DNA of 49,878 nt, taken from NCBI GenBank assembly GCA_002414665.1, contig DIAF01000044.1, positions 1 to 49,878 on the forward strand, written 5' to 3'. This DNA is from Halieaceae bacterium UBA5085. GTDB taxonomy: Bacteria > Pseudomonadota > Gammaproteobacteria > Pseudomonadales > Halieaceae. Under the pieces are notes generated by a model. It searched no databases. It was not told the origin of the DNA and saw only the letters and a program-made list of their open reading frames with translations. A program made the position numbers and the translations under genes. Positions 8,762 to 17,228 of the stretch are shown here, piece after piece (position 1 is the stretch's first letter; each line of letters begins with the position of its first letter).

Positions 8762-9706
8762 ATGATGAACCTACACGCTACCTGCCTGCGGGCTTTTCTG
8801 GCGGCACTGACACTCGCAGCACCGGCCATGGCTGACGACTGGTATCCATCGCGCCATGGCGCAGACGACACCCTGGGCGCGATCAATTTTCTCTCGCCGG
8901 ACAAGGTGGTTCAGGCGGCACGCCTGGTCACCACCGGTAAAACCTATGCGCTGGGTGTGCCGACAGGGCCAGACTCTCCGGCCTATGGGCCGCGCCGCTA
9001 TGCCATGACCGTCCTGCAGCTGGACGATGGCCTGGGCGCACCCCTGGCTGCAAACGGCATCACCTCCAACGATGACCTGCTACAGACCTGGATGGGCATC
9101 GGCAGCCAGATCGACGGCCTCGGGCACCTCGGCATCAAGCATCGCTACTACAACGGCAAACACGCCAGTGAGTTCGTTACGGTGACCGGGCTGACCACCT
9201 TCGGTATCGACACCCTGCCTCCCATCGTCAGCCGGGGGGTGCTGCTGGATATGGCGGCGTATTTTGGCAAGCCGATGCTCGAAGCGGGAACGGTGTTCAA
9301 CAGCGCGGAGATCAAGGCAGCGGCCAGCGCACAGAATGTGCGTCTGGAACAGGGTGATGTTGTGCTCTTCCATACCGGCTGGCTGTCACTGGCTGAAACC
9401 GATCCCGAGCGCTTCATGGCCGGCGAGCCCGGGCTGGGTGAGGACGGAGCGCGCTATCTCGGCGAGCTGGGCGTGGTTGCCGTAGGGGCGGACACCTGGG
9501 GACTGGACGCCCTGCCCGGCGACAAGGCGGATGAGCTGTTCCCGGCGCACCAGGAACTGCTGGCACGCCAGGGCGTGTATGTGCTGGAAAACATGGATAC
9601 GCGGGCACTGGTGGCAGACGGGGTGCAGGAATTTCTCTTCGTGCTGGGCCAACCGCGCTTCGTGGGCGCGGTGCAGGCCGTTATCAACCCGGTGGCGATT
9701 CGCTGA
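8762..9706 (+). CDS. Exported cyclase-family hydrolase (PF04199, KynB-like fold)
   Basis: The 314-residue protein has a signal peptide (LAALTLAAPAMADDW) followed by a cyclase/KynB-like domain: DDTLGAINFLSPDKV, GIDTLPPIVSRGVLLD, GDVVLFHTGW and GADTWGLDALPG. KynB-type members are metal-dependent N-formylkynurenine formamidases; others are cyclic amide or lactone hydrolases. The usual HxGTHxDAPxH metal motif is replaced by GIGSQIDGLGHLG, so metal ligands differ. The ATG at 8762 has GAGGA eight bases upstream, favoured over an in-frame ATG at 8675. It is divergent from the kynU operon, so a shared pathway is possible but not shown. Confidence 0.8.
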   Translation: MMNLHATCLRAFLAALTLAAPAMADDWYPSRHGADDTLGAINFLSPDKVVQAARLVTTGKTYALGVPTGPDSPAYGPRRYAMTVLQLDDGLGAPLAANGITSNDDLLQTWMGIGSQIDGLGHLGIKHRYYNGKHASEFVTVTGLTTFGIDTLPPIVSRGVLLDMAAYFGKPMLEAGTVFNSAEIKAAASAQNVRLEQGDVVLFHTGWLSLAETDPERFMAGEPGLGEDGARYLGELGVVAVGADTWGLDALPGDKADELFPAHQELLARQGVYVLENMDTRALVADGVQEFLFVLGQPRFVGAVQAVINPVAIR

Positions 9707-9775
9707 ACACGCGTGCTGGCCACCGTCATGGAAATTGCGTAGCTTTGCGCGTGCCTTGCAGAGGAACCTGATACC

Positions 9776-11161
9776 GTGAATGCACACCGAAAACTGCTAT
9801 TACCCCTTGCCGCTGCCCTGCTCGCCGGCTGTTCCGACGGCAGCGACCAGCCACCGCCAGAACCTGTTGCACCCTCATCATTGAGCATTGCGCCCACGGC
9901 CATTCCCGAGGGCGCCCCGGGGGAGCTGTCCACACTGCGTTTCCGTGCAACCCTGACCGAACCGCAGCCCGCCCCGGTGCGCATCATCTTCCGCACCGAG
10001 GGCGACAGCGCCCGCCCGGACATCGACTTTCTGCCCACCGAGGGCGACGTCACGATTGCGGCCGGCGCCCTGGACGCCGAGATTGCGGTGGAGGTGTTTG
10101 GCAACGCACTGGACGAACCTGCCAAAACGCTGCGCCTGGTATACAGCGTTGACGGCAACGCCGAACCGACCGGGGACACGGCGCTGGGCACCATCGCCAA
10201 CGACGACGCCCTGTGCCAGACCTCCGCGGACAAAGCGCCCAACCCGTGGCGCGTATTCGGCGAAGATCCACTGAATTACGCCCACCGCGGCGGGGTGATC
10301 GATTTCCCGGAGAACACGCTGTATGCCTATGCGGAGGTCGCGAAAGTCGGCGCCGACGTCCTGGAGATGGACGTCTACCAGACCCTCGACAATGAACTGG
10401 TGATACTCCACGACCTGACGGTAGACCGCACCACTAACGGGGAGGGTGCCGTTGTCGACCTGACGCTTGCTGAACTGCGCGAGCTGGACGCCGCCTACTG
10501 GTTCGTACCCGGCGCAGGGACACCCCGCGACCGCCCGGAAGCCGACTACGTGTTCCGTGGCATCGCCACCGGTGAGCGCCCGCCACCGCCCGGCTACAGC
10601 CGCGAGGACTTTCGCATTCCCACGCTGGAGGAAGCCCTGCAACGCTTCGCCGACAAACTGCTGAACGTTGAGTTGAAACCGGATCTGGACGGGGTTGGCG
10701 ACTACGAGCAGCAGATTGCGACGCTGCTGCTGCGCTACGGCCGGACCAGCGACATTATCGCGGCTTCGTTTGTCGATGAGGCCGCCAACGCCTTCAAGCG
10801 TGCAGCGCCCTGCATACCCACGTCGGTGCCGCTGGGCCAGGGTACCGGCCTGGTGCTGGGGGCACAGGGGCCCGGCACGATTCCGCCGGTGCCGGAACAC
10901 GTGTCGTTCCAGGTGCCGCCGGATACCAGCCAGATTACCGGCGAAGGCCAACTCCCCGAGGGCTTCTTCCTGCAAGTGGTCAATGAAGACTTTGTGGCCG
11001 ATGCCCACGCGGCCAATCTCGCCGTCCAGGTGTGGACCATCAACGCCTGTGAGGACATGTTGCAGATGATGGCACTGGGGGTGGATGCTATTATGACCGA
11101 CCGTCCCGTGCTCCTGCAGTCCCTGCTGGACACACCACCCTCGGAACGTCGCTGCGACTGA
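9776..11161 (+). CDS. Lipoprotein glycerophosphodiester phosphodiesterase with Calx-beta-like domain
   Basis: The 461-residue product starts at GTG with GAGGAA upstream and has a lipobox LLAGC, with the Cys near residue 19. Residues of roughly 35-145 look like a Calx-beta module, ending GTIANDD, a typical calcium-binding edge. A GDPD domain follows: YAHRGG near 168, PENTLYAY, LEMDVYQTLD and LHDLTVDRTTNG, the catalytic His and acidic metal ligands. Near the C-terminus, VQVWTINACEDMLQMMALG and IMTDRP complete the barrel. It should release glycerol-3-phosphate from glycerophosphodiesters outside the inner membrane. The exported sulfatase gene starts 17 bases later, suggesting cotranscription. 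Confidence 0.88.
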   Translation: MNAHRKLLLPLAAALLAGCSDGSDQPPPEPVAPSSLSIAPTAIPEGAPGELSTLRFRATLTEPQPAPVRIIFRTEGDSARPDIDFLPTEGDVTIAAGALDAEIAVEVFGNALDEPAKTLRLVYSVDGNAEPTGDTALGTIANDDALCQTSADKAPNPWRVFGEDPLNYAHRGGVIDFPENTLYAYAEVAKVGADVLEMDVYQTLDNELVILHDLTVDRTTNGEGAVVDLTLAELRELDAAYWFVPGAGTPRDRPEADYVFRGIATGERPPPPGYSREDFRIPTLEEALQRFADKLLNVELKPDLDGVGDYEQQIATLLLRYGRTSDIIAASFVDEAANAFKRAAPCIPTSVPLGQGTGLVLGAQGPGTIPPVPEHVSFQVPPDTSQITGEGQLPEGFFLQVVNEDFVADAHAANLAVQVWTINACEDMLQMMALGVDAIMTDRPVLLQSLLDTPPSERRCD

Positions 11162-11178
11162 ACCGGAGACCACACCTT

Positions 11179-12633
11179 ATGCGCCGCCTTTCGTGGCTTG
11201 CCGCCCTGCTGCTCTGGCTCGGGGCGGCGGCGCCTGCCTCCGCAGTACCCGCGCTGGCGGAGCAGGATTTTGCGCCCGCACAGGCGCAGCGCATGAACAT
11301 TGTTTTGATCACGGCGGACGACCTCGGCAAGTCGCTGGGCGCCTACGGCGACCCGCTGGCACAGACACCCAACCTTGATGCACTCGCCGCCCGTGGCGTG
11401 CTCTTTGAGCGCGCCTGGGTGACTCAGGCCTCCTGCAGTTCCTCGCGGGCCTCCATGCTGACCGGGCTTTACCCCCACCAACACGGACAGATTGGACTGG
11501 CGGGACGACACGAGGAGTTCAGCCTGCGCAGCGGCCTTACCACCCTGCCCGGGCTGCTGCGCGCCGCAGGCTACTACAACGGCATTATCGGCAAGCTGCA
11601 TATCGATCCGCCGGATGCATTTCCCTTTGATCGCCGCTGGAACGCCGAGAACGGTGCGATGGAGAGCCGAGACGTGCGGCGCGTCGCCAGCGTGGCCAGA
11701 GATTTCCTGCGCCAGCGTGGAACCCGGCCCTTCTTTCTGTACGTCAATTACTTCGACCCACACCGCCCGTACAGCCGCGAGTCCGACCAGTTTCTGGGCC
11801 TGCCGGCGTCGCCGTATACCGCCGAGGACGTTGCACCACTGCCGTTCCTCGGCATCGACAGTCCACTCATTCGCAGCGAAGTTGCCTCCTACTACAACGG
11901 CATCAGCCGCCTCGACACGGGGGTGGGCCTGTTGCTGCAGGAGTTGAAGCGAGCCGGCGTGCTGGAGCGCACTGTCGTGGTCTTTATCAGCGACCACGGC
12001 GCGCCCTTCAGCCGTGCCAAAGCCACCACCTACGAAGCCGGCGTGGGCGTCCCGCTGATCATTCACTGGCCCGGTGCCGGCCGCGCTGGCCTGCGCAGTG
12101 AAGCACTGGTATCGGCCGTGGACCTCATGCCCACGCTGCTGGAAGCGGCTCGCATTGCACCGCCGCGGACCGAGGGTCGCTCGCTGCGCCCGCTGCTCAG
12201 CGGCACCACGCCAGCACAATGGCGTGGTCTGTTGTTTACGGAATACAACGCCCATGCACCCGAGCACTTCTACCCGCGCCGGGCTGTGCGCACAGCCCGT
12301 TTCAAGCTGATCCACAACCTCGACAGTGCCTGTCGCAACCCGCTGAGTTATATCGGCAACACGCGCCTGAGCCCTACCGTGCGCCCTGCACCAGGCTGGA
12401 ACGCCACCTATCGCAACCTGTTTCACCCCCCGGAGTTCGAGCTGTATGACCTGCTCGTAGACCCGTTTGAGACCAACAATCTGGCAAGCCGGCCACAGCA
12501 GGCGCAGCGCCTGGCCAACCTGCAGGCAGCGCTGCTGCGGTGGCGCCAGCGCACCGGCGACCCCCTGCTGGAGCCGACAGAACTTCCCCGCCTGAAAGCG
12601 GCGCTGGGCGTGGGCTGCGTCAATCGTCGCTGA
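11179..12633 (+). CDS. Exported type I sulfatase
   Basis: The 484-residue protein has a signal peptide (LAALLLWLGAAAPASA) and a sulfatase domain. Calcium ligands appear in ITADDLG (Asp47, Asp48), QTPNLDALAARG follows, and the nucleophile motif CSSSRASMLTG puts Cys86 as the presumed formylglycine. Further motifs are GKLHIDPP, FDPHRPY and VVVFISDHGAPF near residue 270. The motif has Ser where many sulfatases have Pro (CxPxR), a variant seen in the family. Folding and activation need a formylglycine-generating enzyme, not found here. The substrate is unknown. The 3' end overlaps the convergent oxidoreductase by 14 bases. Confidence 0.9.
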   Translation: MRRLSWLAALLLWLGAAAPASAVPALAEQDFAPAQAQRMNIVLITADDLGKSLGAYGDPLAQTPNLDALAARGVLFERAWVTQASCSSSRASMLTGLYPHQHGQIGLAGRHEEFSLRSGLTTLPGLLRAAGYYNGIIGKLHIDPPDAFPFDRRWNAENGAMESRDVRRVASVARDFLRQRGTRPFFLYVNYFDPHRPYSRESDQFLGLPASPYTAEDVAPLPFLGIDSPLIRSEVASYYNGISRLDTGVGLLLQELKRAGVLERTVVVFISDHGAPFSRAKATTYEAGVGVPLIIHWPGAGRAGLRSEALVSAVDLMPTLLEAARIAPPRTEGRSLRPLLSGTTPAQWRGLLFTEYNAHAPEHFYPRRAVRTARFKLIHNLDSACRNPLSYIGNTRLSPTVRPAPGWNATYRNLFHPPEFELYDLLVDPFETNNLASRPQQAQRLANLQAALLRWRQRTGDPLLEPTELPRLKAALGVGCVNRR

Positions 12634-13636
12634 CGCGCACCACCAGTTTCCCCAGGTTGCCGCCGTCAAACAACAGGTTCACTGCCTCGGGCGCCTGCTC
12701 GAGGCCATCGATCACGGTCTCGCGATGCTTCAGGCGCCCTTCAAGGTACCAGGTGGCCAGCTCCTGCGTGGCCGCCGGGAAGCGCTCCATAAAGTCGGAA
12801 ACGATAAAGCCCCGCACCGCGATGCGGCGCATCAATATCGACGAAAAATCCGCGCGCATGGGTTCACCGCTGTTGTAACCCGAAATCATGCCGCAGAGGG
12901 GCATGCGTCCGAAGAGGTTCATGCGCGCCATGACCGCTTCCATGATCTCGCCACCGACGTTCTCGAAATTGACATCAATGCCATCCGGCGTCGCTGCCGC
13001 GAGCTGCTCACGCCAGTCGCTCGCCTTGTAGTCCACCGCGGCATCAAAACCCAGCTCGTCGAGCAGGTAGCGACACTTTTCCGGGCCGCCGGCAATGCCC
13101 ACCACCCGACACCCCCGGATCCTGGCGATCTGTCCCACCACGGAACCCACGGCGCCGGCGGCGGCGGATACCAGCACCGTTTCACCCACCTGCGGGCGGC
13201 CAATATCCAGCAGGCCAAAGTACGCTGTGAGCCCGGTCATGCCGCAGGCGCCGAGCATTGCCGAGAGAGGAATCGGCAGATTGGCGGGCAACACGGACAT
13301 GGCATTCTCACCCTCGTCGGCCAGACAGTAGTCCTGCCAGCCGGTCAGGCCCATGACGTGGTCACCCACCTGATAGCGCTCCGACGCCGACTTCACCACC
13401 ACGCCGATGCCACCGCCGCGCATGACCTCACCGATGGCAACCGGCGGCATGTACTGGTCCATGTCGCTCATCCAGATCCTGTTGGTCGGGTCGAGGCTGA
13501 GATACCGCACCCGCACCAGCGCCTGCCCCGGCCCCGGTTCGGGCGCGGGCTCGGTGAGGAAATCGAAGTGCGCACGCTCGATACGTCCAGCAGGGCGTGC
13601 TTTCAGGCGGAATTGTCGGTTGTCGAGCGCAGTCAT
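12620..13636 (-). CDS. NADP-dependent medium-chain oxidoreductase (CurA/PTGR-like)
   Basis: The 338-residue protein starts MTALDNRQFRLKARPAG with GGAGA six bases upstream; a longer frame to 13855 was rejected. It has the zinc-free MDR layout: VRVRYLSLDPTNRIWM, GDHVMGLTGWQDY, LGACGMTGLTAYFGLLDIG, the AAAGAVGSVVGQIARIRG cofactor loop, and NFENVGGEIMEAV. These are typical of NADP-dependent alkenal/one reductases related to curcumin reductase CurA and prostaglandin reductase. It probably reduces activated C=C bonds in reactive carbonyls in the cytosol. The natural substrate is unknown. It is divergent from the BetT-like gene, 186 bases apart. Confidence 0.9.
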   Translation of the reverse strand: MTALDNRQFRLKARPAGRIERAHFDFLTEPAPEPGPGQALVRVRYLSLDPTNRIWMSDMDQYMPPVAIGEVMRGGGIGVVVKSASERYQVGDHVMGLTGWQDYCLADEGENAMSVLPANLPIPLSAMLGACGMTGLTAYFGLLDIGRPQVGETVLVSAAAGAVGSVVGQIARIRGCRVVGIAGGPEKCRYLLDELGFDAAVDYKASDWREQLAAATPDGIDVNFENVGGEIMEAVMARMNLFGRMPLCGMISGYNSGEPMRADFSSILMRRIAVRGFIVSDFMERFPAATQELATWYLEGRLKHRETVIDGLEQAPEAVNLLFDGGNLGKLVVRVSDD

Positions 13637-13822
13637 CGGGGTCTCCATCATCAAGCAATCTGCCCCGCAACGTGCAGATGCTCGGGGCAACAGCCTGAAC
13701 AGTAACAGAATAGGCGGCGGCACCCCACCGCTGCGCGGTACACCTGTGCGGCCCCGTCTGTTACCCTGCCCGGCGCACCCGTGAAATGAACCCGCCCCTG
13801 AGTGCGGGCTGAGGATCCCTGC

Positions 13823-15874
13823 ATGAACGAGGCGCACACCGCCAAAACGCCACACTCCACCGTACTGTTACCGGTGTTTATCCCGGCGGTAGTGGTGATT
13901 ATCCTGCTCGTCATCGGCACCATCAGCAGCCCGGATCTCGCAGGCCAGCTGTTCAGCTCATCCCTGTCCTGGATCACCAGCACCTTCGGCTGGTTCTACA
14001 TGTTGTCCGTGGCGTTCTTCCTCGTGTTCATTGTCGTGGTGGCCTTCAGCAACTGGGGCAACATCAAGCTGGGACCGGACCACGCGGACCCGCAGTACAG
14101 CTTCCCCGCCTGGTTTGCCATGCTTTTCTCGGCCGGTTATGGCATTGCCCTGCTGTTCTTCGGCGTCGCGGAGCCCGTGCTGCACTATTCATCGCCCCCG
14201 GCGGGCGCAGCGGAAACCGTCAATGCTGCCCGGCAGGCCATGCAAATCGCCTTTTTCCACTGGGGCTTCCACATCTGGGCAATCTACGGGCTGGTGGGGC
14301 TGGTGCTGGCCTACTTTGCCTTTCGCCACGGGCTGCCACTGTCGATTCGCTCCGCACTGTACCCCCTGATCGGCGACCGCATCTATGGGCCCATCGGGCA
14401 CGCGGTCGATGTCTTCGCCATACTCGGCACCATGTTCGGGATAGCCACCACGCTGGGGCTCTCCGTTGCGCAGATCAACGCCGGCATCAACTACCTCTGG
14501 CCGCAGGTTCCGGTCAACGTGACCGTGCAGATCATCGCCATTGTCGCCATCACGGCCCTGGCGATTTTCTCGGTGGTAGCGGGTATGGACAAAGGGGTGA
14601 AGCGGCTGTCCATTCTCAATATGGTCCTGGCGGTGGCTCTGATGCTGTTTGTCTTCAGCGTGGGCCCCACCGTGCATATCCTGGAGAGTTTCCTGCAGAA
14701 CACGGGCAGTTACCTGAACCACATCGTGGAGCGCACCTTCAACCTTCAGGCCTACACGCGCAGCGACTGGATTGGCAACTGGACCCTGTTCATCTTTGGC
14801 TGGACCATCGCCTGGGCCCCCTTCGTGGGCCTGTTCATCGCCAAGATCAGCCGCGGACGGACCATACGCCAGTTCGTGGTGGGCGTGATGTTCGTGCCCA
14901 CTATGTTCACGTTCATGTGGTTTTCGATCTTCGGTGACACCGCGCTGCACCTGATCATGAACGAGGGTTACCACACACTCATCGACCAGGTGCAGGCCGA
15001 TCACGCCGTGGCCCTGTTCAAGCTGTTCGAAGTGCTGCCATTGTCCTCCGTGGTCTCCTTCCTGACGGTCATCCTCATTGTCACCTTCTTCGTCACCTCC
15101 TCGGACTCCGGCTCATTGGTCATCGACTCCCTGGCATCGGGGGGCGCCGCCATCACACCCATATGGCAGCGCGTGTTCTGGGCCAGTAGCGAAGGAGCCG
15201 TGGCCGCGACCTTGCTGCTTGCCGGCGGCCTGGGCGCGCTGCAGACCATGACCATCGCCAGCGCCCTGCCGTTCTCCCTGATCATGATCGCGGCGGCCAT
15301 CGGCATGTGGCGCGCCCTGGTGATTGAGGGCCATCACCACACCAGCCTGAATACCGGCGTAACGGGGCGTCTGTCAGGGGGCAATGGCCGCGGGTTGTGG
15401 CGCCGCCGCCTCGCGGGACTGGTCACGTTCCCGGATCGGGGTGAAGTGGAGGCCTTCATCGGCACCACGGTGCGCAAGGCCATGTGGCGGGTACAGCGTG
15501 AACTGGACAAGCAGGGCTGGCATGCCACCCTGCACGAGGACGAGGCGCCGGCACGCCTGTGGCTGGAGGTGACCAAGGACGAAGCCGTGGACTTTATCTA
15601 CGAGATTCGCCTGCTGGAGCACAGTCTGCCCCACTACGCATTTCCGGAGATGGCGCACAGCAGCGAGGAAAGCGCACACTACTGCCGCGCCGAAGTGTTC
15701 CTGCGCCGCGGCGGCCAGTCCTACGATGTCTACGGCTTCGACCAGCACGACATCATTACCGACATTCTCGACCAGCTGGAAAAGCACCTGCATTTCCTGC
15801 ACATTTCGCCGGCGAGCCTGCCCTGGAATATGGCCGAGCACGACGACATGCTGCGGGCAGCGTCGGAAAGCTAG
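13823..15874 (+). CDS. betT: BetT-like BCCT-family choline/betaine transporter
   Basis: The 683-residue protein has about 12 membrane segments followed by a soluble C-terminal region of roughly 170 residues, as in E. coli BetT (677 aa). Conserved segments include KLGPDHADPQYSFPAWFAML, IRSALYPLIGDRIYGPIGHA, the signature WTIAWAPFVGLFIAKISRGR, and near the end TDILDQLEKHLHFLH. BCCT carriers import choline or betaine, BetT with protons; the osmosensing C-terminus suggests activation by osmotic stress. GAGG lies eight bases before the chosen ATG. No betABI genes are nearby, so the exact substrate is inferred. Its stop shares a CTAG with the convergent transglycosylase. Confidence 0.87.
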   Translation: MNEAHTAKTPHSTVLLPVFIPAVVVIILLVIGTISSPDLAGQLFSSSLSWITSTFGWFYMLSVAFFLVFIVVVAFSNWGNIKLGPDHADPQYSFPAWFAMLFSAGYGIALLFFGVAEPVLHYSSPPAGAAETVNAARQAMQIAFFHWGFHIWAIYGLVGLVLAYFAFRHGLPLSIRSALYPLIGDRIYGPIGHAVDVFAILGTMFGIATTLGLSVAQINAGINYLWPQVPVNVTVQIIAIVAITALAIFSVVAGMDKGVKRLSILNMVLAVALMLFVFSVGPTVHILESFLQNTGSYLNHIVERTFNLQAYTRSDWIGNWTLFIFGWTIAWAPFVGLFIAKISRGRTIRQFVVGVMFVPTMFTFMWFSIFGDTALHLIMNEGYHTLIDQVQADHAVALFKLFEVLPLSSVVSFLTVILIVTFFVTSSDSGSLVIDSLASGGAAITPIWQRVFWASSEGAVAATLLLAGGLGALQTMTIASALPFSLIMIAAAIGMWRALVIEGHHHTSLNTGVTGRLSGGNGRGLWRRRLAGLVTFPDRGEVEAFIGTTVRKAMWRVQRELDKQGWHATLHEDEAPARLWLEVTKDEAVDFIYEIRLLEHSLPHYAFPEMAHSSEESAHYCRAEVFLRRGGQSYDVYGFDQHDIITDILDQLEKHLHFLHISPASLPWNMAEHDDMLRAASES

Positions 15875-17097
15875 TTGCCCGCGTCGGCCTCTGCGCCCAA
15901 TGCCGCCCGCTGCAGGCGCTGCAGAATCTCGCTGCCGGGGTAGCCGTCCGCCACCGCCCCGACGCTGCGCTGGAAGCGACTCAGTGCGGCGCGCGTGCCT
16001 GATCCGAACAGTCCATCTTCTTCCCCCGCGTCGTAACCCAGCTGGTTCAGCTGCTGCTGCAAGGCCAGCACCTCAGCACGCGCCAGCGGCTGCTGATCGG
16101 CCGGAGGTGGCTGCCGCAGCGGCCCGGCGCCGGCAATGCGGTCCGCGAGGTGGCCCACGGAAAGCGCGTAGGATTCAGAGCGATTCCAGCGCATGATCAC
16201 GGCAAAATTGTCGTACACGAGGAAGGCTGGGCCGGACGCACCGGCGGGTACCAGCAGCGATGCCTGCAGATCCGCAACCGGCAGTGCACCGCCGTTACTG
16301 CGCAGCGCGCCCAGCCGCGACCACTCCGCCAGCGGCAGTGCCTCGCCGGATAGCGCAAGCTCATAGGGAAAACCCGGTGGCAGACGGACCTCGCGCCCCC
16401 AGCGCAGCTCGGGCACCCAGCCAAGGTCGCGCAGGAACCGCGCACCAGAGGCCAGCGCGTCCCGCTCACTGCGCCACAGGTTGATGTGGCCATCGCCATC
16501 ACCGTCAACCGCATAACGCAGGTAGTTCGACGGCATGAACTGGGTGTGCCCGACCGCACCCGCCCAGGAGCCCTGCATATCGTCCGGACTCAGGCCTTCG
16601 CGCTCCAGCAGCTGCAGGGCGGCGATGAATTCGCCGCCGAAGAAGTCGGCGCGCCGGGTGTCACAGGCCAGCGTCGCCAGGGAGTCCAGGGTGGGCATGC
16701 GACCGAGATAGGAGCCGAAATTGGTCTCCAGGCCCCAGAAGGCCACCAGATAATGCCCCGGCACGCCGTAGTCACGCTGCAGCTGCGCAAGGAAATCGCG
16801 GTGCTGCGCGTACAGCGCCCGTCCCTGCTCAATGCGGCTCTCGGAAACCCGCGCGTTGAAATACTGGGCAAAGGTCTGCACGAACTCGGGCTGTTTGCCG
16901 TCCAGCTCCAGCACCCGTGCCTGCTGCTGCATGGCGGGTACCACAGTATCCACGATATCCGGCGCCACCCCGGCCGCCAGCGCCTGATCCTGCAGTGCCA
17001 GCAGGCATGCCGCAAAACGCTCTTCCGCCCGGGCCGAAACACAGGCCAGCAGGCAAACCACAACGACCATCTTGCGCAACAACATGACACACATCAT
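15871..17097 (-). CDS. MltB-type lytic murein transglycosylase with peptidoglycan-binding domain
   Basis: The roughly 408-residue protein has an N-terminal signal (VVVVCLLACVSARAEE). An SLT_2/GH103 domain follows with the catalytic Glu in FWGLETNFGSYLG near residue 123, GAVGHTQFMPSNYLRYAVDG and LRDLGWVP. The C-terminus carries a PG_binding_1 module (LQQQLNQLGYDAGEEDGLFG). It should cleave MurNAc-GlcNAc bonds to 1,6-anhydroMurNAc products in the periplasm. Start choice is uncertain: ATGs at 17097, 17094 and 17085 all lack a strong ribosome-binding site. The signal shows no lipobox, unlike MltB itself. Confidence 0.9.
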   Translation of the reverse strand: MMCVMLLRKMVVVVCLLACVSARAEERFAACLLALQDQALAAGVAPDIVDTVVPAMQQQARVLELDGKQPEFVQTFAQYFNARVSESRIEQGRALYAQHRDFLAQLQRDYGVPGHYLVAFWGLETNFGSYLGRMPTLDSLATLACDTRRADFFGGEFIAALQLLEREGLSPDDMQGSWAGAVGHTQFMPSNYLRYAVDGDGDGHINLWRSERDALASGARFLRDLGWVPELRWGREVRLPPGFPYELALSGEALPLAEWSRLGALRSNGGALPVADLQASLLVPAGASGPAFLVYDNFAVIMRWNRSESYALSVGHLADRIAGAGPLRQPPPADQQPLARAEVLALQQQLNQLGYDAGEEDGLFGSGTRAALSRFQRSVGAVADGYPGSEILQRLQRAALGAEADAGN

Positions 17098-17168
17098 CCA
17101 GTAGGTTTCCGCGGATACTTACACCAGCCCGGACAGGAAGCAAGATCCAGCCTGGCTGCCCCTGCGCT

Positions 17169-17197
17169 TCGAGAATCAGTACACAAGTCGCTATACT
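17169..17197 (+). promoter_or_regulatory. Probable sigma70 promoter for the aldose dehydrogenase gene
   Basis: TCGAGA at 17169-17174 and TATACT at 17192-17197 have a 17-base spacer. The expected transcript would have a leader of about 25 bases before the ATG at 17229. Confidence 0.5.
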
Positions 17198-17228
17198 GTG
17201 CACCGACCCAACGGCGAGAGACAATCCC

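Noticed and set aside
10735..12669. 644-codon minus-strand open frame
   Set aside because: It overlaps the GDPD and sulfatase genes on the opposite strand, with no domain and no ribosome-binding site.
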